Origin: Planctomycetota bacterium
GTDB taxonomy: Bacteria > Planctomycetota > UBA1135 > UBA2386
Assembly (NCBI GenBank): GCA_020425885.1
Contig: JAGQRA010000133.1
Span: forward strand, 1-6,588
Direction of reading: 5' to 3'
Length of the DNA stretch: 6,588 nucleotides
Part shown: piece by piece, positions 1 to 5,684 of the stretch
Numbering within the stretch: the stretch's first letter is position 1
Layout of the letters: every line of letters begins with the position of its first letter
The notes under the pieces: model-generated
Seen by the model: the letters and a program-made list of their open reading frames with translations, nothing else
Databases searched by the model: none
What the model was told of the DNA's origin: nothing
Program-made: the position numbers and the translations under genes

Positions 1-1178
1 CGCGCAACGACCAGGTCGCGACCGATCTGCGCCTCTACCTGCGCGAACGCTGCTTCGCCATCATGGCCTCGATCGACGTCCTGTGCGCGGCGCTGGTCGA
101 GAAGGCCGCCGACCACGCGGCGGCGCCGATGCCCGGCTACACCCACCTGCAGCGTGGCCAGCCGATCACCATCGGCCACCATGCGCTGGCCCACGCCGAA
201 GCGTTCGCGCGCGATCGCGAGCGCCTGGTCGACGCCATCGCCCGCATGGACCGCTGTCCGCTCGGCAGCGCTGCCCTGGCCGGCACGACGATCGGCGTCG
301 ATCGCGAAGCGCTGGCCGCGCGGCTCGACTTCACCGGCGGCGCCTTGCGCAACAGTCTCGACGCGACCTCGGCCCGTGACCATCTGTGCGAGCTCGCGTT
401 CGCCTGCGCGATGACGACGACCAATCTGTCGCGCCTGGCGGAGGACTACGTGTTCTTCGCCTCCTACGAAGCCGGCTACGTCCGCTTCGGCGACGCCGTT
501 TCGACCGGCTCTAGCCTGATGCCACAGAAGCGCAACCCCGACGCGATGGAGCTCGTGCGCGGCAAGGCGGCGAAGGTGCAGGGGGCGCTGATGACCCTGC
601 TGACGACGATGAAGGGGCTGCCGATGGCCTACAACCGCGACCTGCAGACCGACAAGGAGACCCTGCTGCCGGCGCTCGACGAGACCGAGGCCTGTCTCGA
701 GGTCGCGGCGCTCGCCATCGAGCACGCGAAGTTCGACGTCGAGCACTGCCGCCGGCAGGCCGAACGCGGCTATCTCAACGCCACCGATCTCGCCGACCTC
801 CTGGTCCACGCCGGCGTGCCGTTCCGCGACGCGCACGGCCTGGTCGGCAAGGCCGTCGACCGCGCGGTCGAGCTCGGCGTCGAGCTGCACGACCTCCCCG
901 ACGGCGAGCAGCGGTCGCTGCTGCCACAGCTCGGCGCGAATTGGCGTGAGGCCCTGTCGGTCGACGCGGTCCTGGATCGGCGCCGTACGCTCGGCGGCAC
1001 CGCGCCGGCTCGCGTGCTCGAAGAGGTCGAACGCTGGCGTCGACAACTCGTGGACTGGCACGCGGACCTGATCGACGAGTACCAGGACGACGACGACGAG
1101 TTCCCGGAGGAGGACTGCGATCACGACCACGGCGGCGGAGAAGGCTGCGTGCACGATCACGAGGAGACGGAGCGATGA
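1..1178 (+). CDS. argH: Argininosuccinate lyase, N-terminus cut off by the window edge
   Basis: Cytoplasmic enzyme of the fumarase/aspartase superfamily that splits argininosuccinate into arginine and fumarate, the last step of arginine synthesis; the family works as a homotetramer. The frame is open from the first complete codon at position 3 and begins in the conserved RNDQVATDLRLY block, so roughly the first 110 residues lie outside the window. Also visible are the YTHLQ block with the family's catalytic His (codon 144-146) and the mobile-loop signature GSSLMPQKRNPD (507-542), whose Ser is the catalytic base in characterised members. The C-terminal part keeps the usual VPFRDAHGLVG block. 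After the normal end of the fold, about 34 extra residues (1074-1175) form a tail rich in Asp/Glu with five His and two Cys, which I do not recognise as a family feature. The TGA at 1176-1178 overlaps the next start codon. Identification is secure; the tail's role is unknown. Confidence 0.97.
   Translation, partial: RNDQVATDLRLYLRERCFAIMASIDVLCAALVEKAADHAAAPMPGYTHLQRGQPITIGHHALAHAEAFARDRERLVDAIARMDRCPLGSAALAGTTIGVDREALAARLDFTGGALRNSLDATSARDHLCELAFACAMTTTNLSRLAEDYVFFASYEAGYVRFGDAVSTGSSLMPQKRNPDAMELVRGKAAKVQGALMTLLTTMKGLPMAYNRDLQTDKETLLPALDETEACLEVAALAIEHAKFDVEHCRRQAERGYLNATDLADLLVHAGVPFRDAHGLVGKAVDRAVELGVELHDLPDGEQRSLLPQLGANWREALSVDAVLDRRRTLGGTAPARVLEEVERWRRQLVDWHADLIDEYQDDDDEFPEEDCDHDHGGGEGCVHDHEETER
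1161..1166 (+). promoter_or_regulatory. Shine-Dalgarno site for the ArgA-like gene, inside the argH end
   Basis: GAGGAG lies 8 nt before the ATG at 1175, within the last codons of argH. Together with the ATGA stop/start overlap it supports the ATG as the real start and suggests translational coupling to argH. Confidence 0.6.
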
Positions 1179-1750
1179 CCACGATCAAGGTGCGCCCGGC
1201 CATCGTTGCGGACACCACACCGATCATGATGCTGGTCAATCAGCTGGCCCTGCAGCAGGTCATGCTGCCGCGGTCGCCGGCTTCGGTGATCGAGAACATC
1301 CGCGACTTCCTGGTCGCCGAGATCGATGGCACCTTCGCCGGCTGCGGCGCCCTGGCCATCACCTGGACCGACCTCGGCGAAATCCGCTCCCTCGCCGTCG
1401 ACCCGGCGCGGCAGAAACAGGGTGTCGGCATGGCCCTCGTCGACGCCCTTGTCGCCGACGCAATCCGGTTGGGACTGCCGCGGCTCTATGCCTTCACCTA
1501 CGTGCCCGACTTCTTTCTCAAGGCGAGCTTCACGGTCTGCCAGCACGAAGACCTGCCGCACAAGGTCTTCAACGACTGCAGGCATTGCCCGAAGTTCTTG
1601 GCCTGCGACGAGATCGCGATGACGAGGGTGCTGGACAAGAAGGCCTCGCCGTCACGACTGTTCGGCAAGCCGCAACGGGCGATTCCGCTACCCCAGCGCA
1701 CGCCGACCTTCAGCGGCCCGACGGCCGCCCGACGGCGCGGCTCGGGATAG
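1175..1750 (+). CDS. Short-form N-acetylglutamate synthase (GNAT family, ArgA-like)
   Basis: Predicted cytoplasmic enzyme that transfers acetyl from acetyl-CoA to glutamate, starting the arginine pathway. The 191-aa product has only a GNAT domain and no amino-acid-kinase domain, as in short-form synthases of the Mycobacterium Rv2747 type. Family-like blocks visible in order are MLPRS (30-34), IRDF (42-45), CGAL (57-60), EIRSLAVDP (69-77), the acetyl-CoA loop QKQGVG (80-85, Q/RxxGxG), YVPDFF (109-114), LPHKVF (127-132) and a Cys cluster DCxxCPKFxxCDE (134-146). The family usually ends near residue 150; here about 40 Pro/Arg/Ser-rich residues follow. The start overlaps the argH stop by 4 nt and has a GAGGAG site 8 nt upstream. 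Being next to argH, in the order seen in natural ArgH(A) fusions, strengthens the assignment. A different GNAT substrate cannot be fully excluded, so no gene symbol is given. Confidence 0.88.
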   Translation: MTTIKVRPAIVADTTPIMMLVNQLALQQVMLPRSPASVIENIRDFLVAEIDGTFAGCGALAITWTDLGEIRSLAVDPARQKQGVGMALVDALVADAIRLGLPRLYAFTYVPDFFLKASFTVCQHEDLPHKVFNDCRHCPKFLACDEIAMTRVLDKKASPSRLFGKPQRAIPLPQRTPTFSGPTAARRRGSG

Positions 1751-1800
1751 TCTCTGCAAGGCTGGGCGGTGACATTCCAAGAGCTTGCCCCGTCGCAACT

Positions 1801-1841
1801 TTCGCTGACAGCGAGCCGGAGACTGCGGCTTGACGCAAGCC
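1801..1841 (+). terminator. Two small hairpins after the argH-NAGS unit; weak terminator candidate
   Basis: TCGCT-GAC-AGCGA (1802-1814) and GGCTTG-ACG-CAAGCC (1827-1841) are perfect inverted repeats with 3-nt loops, 12 nt apart. They lie 50-90 nt after the NAGS stop codon. Neither is followed by a T tract, so a classical intrinsic terminator is not supported. They could slow polymerase or protect the 3' end of the argH-NAGS mRNA, or be chance dyads in GC-rich DNA. Confidence 0.25.
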
Positions 1842-1857
1842 TCCCGGTCGCCACAAT
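1830..1857 (+). promoter_or_regulatory. Possible sigma70-type promoter for the lipoprotein gene
   Basis: TTGACG (1830-1835, 5/6 match to the -35 consensus) is followed after 16 nt by CACAAT (1852-1857, 4/6 match to TATAAT). It would give a leader of about 120 nt before the lipoprotein start. The -35 hexamer lies inside the GGCTTG/CAAGCC hairpin, which is a reason for caution. This is inference from consensus only. Confidence 0.3.
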
Positions 1858-1914
1858 CTGACCGCTCCCAAGTGCCCTGTTTCGTCCCGACCCTGGACTT
1901 CGGTTACGCCTCAT

Positions 1915-1963
1915 CCTGAGCTGGCTATGGGCGAGGTCTCCCTCTCTCGCCCGTGAACTCAGG
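1915..1963 (+). promoter_or_regulatory. Two-tier stem-loop in the lipoprotein 5' leader
   Basis: Two nested perfect inverted repeats share one centre: the outer arms CCTGAG (1915-1920) and CTCAGG (1958-1963), and the inner arms GGGCGAG (1929-1935) and CTCGCCC (1946-1952) around a 10-nt loop. The spacers between tiers are 8 and 5 nt. The structure ends 1 nt before the TAAGG that could act as ribosome site, so folding could influence translation initiation. It could also be an operator-like dyad in DNA. No known riboswitch family is recognised. Confidence 0.4.
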
Positions 1964-1964
1964 G

Positions 1965-1969
1965 TAAGG
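1965..1969 (+). promoter_or_regulatory. Shine-Dalgarno-like TAAGG that bears on the lipoprotein start
   Basis: TAAGG is 6 nt before an in-frame TTG (1976), 12 nt before ATG 1982 and 18 nt before ATG 1988. A second weak site, GGA at 1978-1980, is 7 nt before ATG 1988. The sequence therefore does not settle the start. All three options give the same signal peptide core and differ by at most four residues. Confidence 0.35.
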
Positions 1970-1987
1970 TTCTCATTGGATATGGCC

Positions 1988-4900
1988 ATGAATCGAGTTG
2001 ATCTCACTCGTCGGTTTCCGCGCACGGCATTCGGCGCGACCTCTCTCGGCGTCACCCTTGCGCTAGCGGGTTGCTCCGGATCCGGCGGAATCGTCGGCGA
2101 GGCCTCAGCCGGCGGCAATTTCCAGGTCGTGCGAACCGACCCGGTCAACAACGGTCGGATCTTCCTCAATGACCCGGTCGTCATCGACTTCACGCAGGAT
2201 GTCGACCTCGACTCGGCCACGCTGAACACGGTCAGCTTCCTCGTCCTCGATCAGCTCGGCCAGCCGATCTCGGAGCTGGTCTCCGGCACTTTCGATCTCG
2301 GCACCAGATCCGGCGACGAGGCCAAGGGCCGCAGGCTGACCTTCACGCCGCACTTCGCGACCAACAACACCTACGACGACGGTGGCTTCCGCGCCGGGCG
2401 AACCTATACGGTGCAGCTCGTCGGCGGCACCAGCCTCAACGGCACGGCCCTGCGCGATATCCGCGGCAAGGCCCTGGCGACGCCTTCCACTTTTTCCTTC
2501 TCGACGGTCGAGGGCTCCTCACCCGCGCAGCTGTTCCGCAATCCGATCGCGGGTGGCCCGCGTCGCATTCCGGTCGATGGCCTCACCATCTCGACCGTGT
2601 CCGGCCTCACCGACGTGCCGTTGAACCTGTTCGGCACGCCGCCGACCGAGATCAGGCTGAACTTCGATCAGGCCCTGAACCCGCATGATGGCAACGTGCC
2701 GGTCCACTTCGATACCGACCCGATAATGCGCCAGCAGGCCGAGCGCGGTCGCATCTTCCTCGAGTACGACGACCCGATCTCGGGCCCCAACACCTGGATC
2801 CCGGCCGACGTCGAGCTCGAGCGCAACAACTTGGTGGGCGCGACGATCGTGCTGCGCCCGGTAGGCGTACTGCCGAACAACGCCGAGATCCGCGTCATCG
2901 TCGAGGCCGAGCTCGAGGACATCTCCGGCGAGTCCAACGTCGGCAACCTGTCCTACAACCGCACCTTCGGCACCTTCACGACCTCGCCTTCGTACACCCA
3001 GCAATTCAACGGCATCGCCGACAGCTTCGTCACCTCGGCCCAGATCGACGCCGGCGCCGTGTTCCCCGAGCCTCAGGCCGAGGTCGGCCCTGGCTACATC
3101 AAGGCCGGCTTCGCCTTCGAAGGCAACAACACGACGCTGGAGTTCGAGCCGAACATCCTCGAGGTCGTGCTCAACACCTCCTTCACGCAGGTCGCGCCGA
3201 AGACGGGCCAGCCCTTCAACGTGTCCGGCGGCGTCTTCAACTTCAAGAACGTGCACATCCCGCAGGGCGTGCTCGTGCAGGGCACCGGTCCGAATCCGAT
3301 GGTCTGGCTGTGCACCGGCGACTTCATCGTCGATGGCCACCTCTCGGTCGACGGTGGTCGCGGCGCCCGCGTCGACACGCTCAACTCGGCCAACTTCGCC
3401 AAGGCCGGCGGCGTCGGCGTCTGCGGCGGCGGCAACGGTGGCCAGGGCACCCCCAGCGGCAACAGCCGTGACCAACGCGGCGGCACCGGCAATGGTCCGC
3501 TGCAGGTTCCTGGCCTCGGCGGCGGCGGCGGCCGCCTCGCCTGCACGAACGGCTGCTACACCGGCAGCGGCTACAATGGTTCGGGCGGCGGCTCGGGCGG
3601 CGGCGGCGGCACGCTCGCCACGCAGGGCGACCCCAACTACGACACCACCAACTACACTGGCACCCAGTTCCGTCAGAAGTACGGCGAGGGTGGCTATGGC
3701 TGCTCCGGCGCCTCGCCTCGTCCGGCGACCCTGCCCGGCGGCGCCGCCGGCGCGCTCGTCTTCACCGACTCCCGCCAAGACAACAACTTCTGGGGCTCCG
3801 GCATCAGCATGAACCCCAACCGCCGTGTTCGCATCACCGGCGAGATGACCATCCCGATGGGTGGCGGCGGTGGCGGCGGCGGTGGCGACACCTCCCACAA
3901 CCGCGTGTGCGGCAACGATCCGAGTTTCGCCAACGACTACAGCGGCGGCGGCGGCGGCGGCGGCGCGGGCGCCCTGATCATCAAGGCCCTCGGCAAGATC
4001 GAGATCACGAGCACCGGCATGATCACGGCCAACGGTGGCAATGGTGGCGGTGGCGAACAGGTCGGCGCCTGCGGCGAGGCCGGTGGCGGCGGCGCTGGCG
4101 CCGGCGGCATGGTCGTCCTGATGTCGGCCGACAAGATCGTCATCCACCCGCACCACAACGCCAATCGCTACACGTTCCGCGGTGACACGACGCATTCGAA
4201 CAACAACAACACCAACAAGAACTACGACTTCTGCATCTCGGCCGACGGTGGCGTCTGCACGACGGGTGGCTTCGGCGGCCCGCCGGTGTCGAAGAAGTAC
4301 CCCAACAGTGGCGCCAACGTCATGGCAGGCGCGACCTACGACTCCAACCCGCTCGGCGCGCTCGGCGGCATGGGCATCGTGCAGCTGATGGCCCCGCCCG
4401 GCGATGACTCCGACGGGACCGGCACGATTCTCGACGACAACATCGAGGTCGTCCTGCCGGCGACTCCTCCGGCTGGCATCAACAAGCGGACCATCCTCGG
4501 CTGGCGCGGCATCCCCAACGAGCAGGGGACCACCTACTTCGACGACTATGGCAACGTGATCCCGAGTTCGTTCGGCGAGGGTGACATCCGCCCTGCACCG
4601 ACCCTGCTGCCGGTGCCGTTCAACGCCAAGTCGCGTGCACGTTCCAAGTGGATCGACACCGGCGCCTCGAAGCGCCGACTCGTCGCCACCGAGAGCGGGC
4701 CGCGCGCCATCCTCGACAACGGGACCAATGTCTCTGGCCCGGTCTTCGAGTTCGCCGGCCTCGACCTGGCCACCTACCCCGGCTACATCTACTACGAGTC
4801 CATCGGTGGCGGGTCCGCGATCACTCTGCCGTACCCGACGCCGGTCACGGCGACCGACGTGGCAAGCGTCAAGGGCAACACGACCTATCTCGGCGAACCG

Positions 4901-5431
4901 GCCTATGAGATCCAGCTCGCCTCGCCGGCACTCGGCAGCGATCCTGATCGCTACGCCCAGTACGAGGCCGAGCTGCTCAACGTCACCGGCGCGACGATCG
5001 GCAGCATGCGCATCCTGTCGCACGACGAAGACACGCTGCTGCTCGCCGGCGACGGCTCGCTGCTGCCGAGCGGCATCACCCAGGTGCAGGTGCGCGCCAA
5101 GTTCTTCAAGATCACGACGAGTGGCGCCGAAGGCCTCGGCCCGCTCCATGCCAGCGGCCCGGCCACACCGATCGCCAACGTCCGCATCGGTTTCGCCTTC
5201 AGCCAAGACCCGCAGAATGCCAACGCGCGCTACCCCGTGGCCGGTAGCGGACGGGAGTTCCTCTACGACATGGAAGACGCCGGTCTGCAGAACTGGATCC
5301 AGACCAACGGGGCTCCCGCCTTCGTGCAGTGGGACGTGACCTTCGACATGGACTTCTCCGGCTTCCACAGCCCGAACCCGGACTCCCCGCGGCCGATCCT
5401 CGAGTACCTGCGCATCCCGTTCCGGTTCTAG
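1988..5431 (+). CDS. Large exported lipoprotein with two Ig-like domains and a Cys-containing Gly-rich region
   Basis: I do not recognise a specific function; a cell-surface structural or adhesive role is inferred. With M1 at ATG 1988 (TTG 1976 and ATG 1982 are alternatives) it has 1147 residues. Residues 1-28 are a signal peptide with a twin Arg (R8-R9), a hydrophobic core and lipobox LAGC, so Cys29 is the predicted lipidated N-terminus. Residues about 46-173 and 191-333 look like two SbsA/Big_5-type Ig-like domains, each ending in an FSFST or FGTFTTS strand. Residues about 403-800 mix Gly runs (nine Gly at 625-633, seven at 653-659) with repeated short beta segments such as FIVDGHLSVDGG and KIEITSTGMITANGG; nine Cys fall in or next to this part. 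Residues about 835-1147 form a separate beta-rich domain ending YLRIPFRF. The gene lies alone between arg genes and has its own leader. The lipoprotein call is strong; domain limits are approximate. Confidence 0.88.
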   Translation: MNRVDLTRRFPRTAFGATSLGVTLALAGCSGSGGIVGEASAGGNFQVVRTDPVNNGRIFLNDPVVIDFTQDVDLDSATLNTVSFLVLDQLGQPISELVSGTFDLGTRSGDEAKGRRLTFTPHFATNNTYDDGGFRAGRTYTVQLVGGTSLNGTALRDIRGKALATPSTFSFSTVEGSSPAQLFRNPIAGGPRRIPVDGLTISTVSGLTDVPLNLFGTPPTEIRLNFDQALNPHDGNVPVHFDTDPIMRQQAERGRIFLEYDDPISGPNTWIPADVELERNNLVGATIVLRPVGVLPNNAEIRVIVEAELEDISGESNVGNLSYNRTFGTFTTSPSYTQQFNGIADSFVTSAQIDAGAVFPEPQAEVGPGYIKAGFAFEGNNTTLEFEPNILEVVLNTSFTQVAPKTGQPFNVSGGVFNFKNVHIPQGVLVQGTGPNPMVWLCTGDFIVDGHLSVDGGRGARVDTLNSANFAKAGGVGVCGGGNGGQGTPSGNSRDQRGGTGNGPLQVPGLGGGGGRLACTNGCYTGSGYNGSGGGSGGGGGTLATQGDPNYDTTNYTGTQFRQKYGEGGYGCSGASPRPATLPGGAAGALVFTDSRQDNNFWGSGISMNPNRRVRITGEMTIPMGGGGGGGGGDTSHNRVCGNDPSFANDYSGGGGGGGAGALIIKALGKIEITSTGMITANGGNGGGGEQVGACGEAGGGGAGAGGMVVLMSADKIVIHPHHNANRYTFRGDTTHSNNNNTNKNYDFCISADGGVCTTGGFGGPPVSKKYPNSGANVMAGATYDSNPLGALGGMGIVQLMAPPGDDSDGTGTILDDNIEVVLPATPPAGINKRTILGWRGIPNEQGTTYFDDYGNVIPSSFGEGDIRPAPTLLPVPFNAKSRARSKWIDTGASKRRLVATESGPRAILDNGTNVSGPVFEFAGLDLATYPGYIYYESIGGGSAITLPYPTPVTATDVASVKGNTTYLGEPAYEIQLASPALGSDPDRYAQYEAELLNVTGATIGSMRILSHDEDTLLLAGDGSLLPSGITQVQVRAKFFKITTSGAEGLGPLHASGPATPIANVRIGFAFSQDPQNANARYPVAGSGREFLYDMEDAGLQNWIQTNGAPAFVQWDVTFDMDFSGFHSPNPDSPRPILEYLRIPFRF
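3407..4108 (+). repeat. Glycine-rich low-complexity stretch of the lipoprotein
   Basis: This part of the coding sequence is dominated by GGC/GGT codons. It contains in-frame simple repeats, including a nine-codon Gly run at 3860-3886 and seven GGC in a row at 3944-3964. Because the unit is three bases, slippage would change the Gly number without shifting the frame. Short beta segments and Cys codons break up the Gly runs, so this is not pure low complexity. Confidence 0.8.
4199..4210 (+). repeat. AAC trinucleotide run (Asn tract) in the lipoprotein
   Basis: Four AAC codons in a row, followed by ACC AAC AAG AAC, encode an Asn-rich turn (NNNNTNKN, residues 738-745) just after the main Gly-rich part. 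It is probably a flexible linker. Confidence 0.6.
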
Positions 5432-5444
5432 CTGCAGTTCTTTT

Positions 5445-5467
5445 GCGACGCCGCAACGCGGCGTGGC
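5445..5467 (+). other. Hairpin 14 nt after the lipoprotein stop
   Basis: ACGCCGC (5448-5454) and GCGGCGT (5458-5464) pair perfectly around an AAC loop. Two more pairs follow beyond one G-G mismatch. It could mark the 3' end of the lipoprotein mRNA. A TTTT run precedes the hairpin rather than following it and no T tract comes after, so it does not fit an intrinsic terminator on either strand. Confidence 0.4.
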
Positions 5468-5491
5468 ATCAACGCGAGAGCTCAGGCATCC

Positions 5492-5570
5492 GGCGCCGCT
5501 GCGGCGTCTATTGAGTGGGCAGCTGGCGTAGCAGGCATCGCGGCCACTCAGGCGACGCGGCTGCGGCGCC
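5492..5570 (+). repeat. 79-nt imperfect palindrome upstream of argJ
   Basis: Arms 5492-5508 and 5554-5570 are complementary at 15 of 17 positions, starting with eight perfect pairs (GGCGCCGC with GCGGCGCC). After a 3-by-3 internal loop, TGAGTGG (5512-5518) pairs perfectly with CCACTCA (5544-5550), leaving a 25-nt apical loop. The whole would form a long stable hairpin in RNA or a cruciform-like dyad in DNA. No T run follows. It may be a REP/BIME-like intergenic repeat, a processed mRNA end or a regulatory leader for argJ; the window cannot tell which. Confidence 0.5.
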
Positions 5571-5583
5571 TGTGCCACCCGCA

Positions 5584-5600
5584 GCGCGGCGCGGCGCGGC
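5584..5600 (+). repeat. Short GCGCG tandem repeat
   Basis: The 5-nt unit GCGCG is repeated three times plus two bases, directly after the 79-nt palindrome. It adds to the strong GC structure of this gap. No function is evident. Confidence 0.5.
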
Positions 5601-5684
5601 ATCGATGTGAAGTCGGGGCGATGTTGCTCACGGTGTGCGTCACTTCTTCTTCGGCCGGCTTGCCTTCCGGGTATCGTGCCGGCG

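Larger units (their letters stand above)
5465..5603 (+). repeat. Four copies of GGCATC before argJ
   Basis: GGCATC occurs at 5465-5470, 5485-5490, 5534-5539 and 5598-5603. The middle two are part of the 8-nt direct repeat CAGGCATC (5483-5490 and 5532-5539). The word was picked after looking, so chance cannot be dismissed; spacings of 20, 49 and 64 nt are irregular. Confidence 0.35.

Noticed and set aside
1498..2229. Open frame of about 243 codons on the - strand across the NAGS end and lipoprotein start
   Set aside because: It overlaps two supported + strand genes on their opposite strand and has no recognisable domain or clear ribosome site.
3407..4108. CRISPR-like or tandem-repeat array
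   Set aside because: The periodicity is codon-based Gly repetition inside a coding frame, without uniform repeats and spacers.
5445..5467. Intrinsic terminator after the lipoprotein gene
   Set aside because: The hairpin is good, but no T run follows it on the + strand, and on the - strand the tract after it would be A-rich. It is kept only as a hairpin.
2519..5602. Open frame of about 1027 codons on the - strand opposite the lipoprotein gene
   Set aside because: Its product is Ala/Arg/Val/Asp-rich low complexity with no domain or signal. Long stop-free antisense frames are expected opposite GC-rich, Gly-rich genes. The + strand frame has a lipobox, Ig-like domains and a proper end.
5432..5684. 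A clear promoter or small gene in the gap before argJ
   Set aside because: I found no paired -35/-10 with reasonable spacing and no small frame with a ribosome site. Only dyads and short repeats are supported here.
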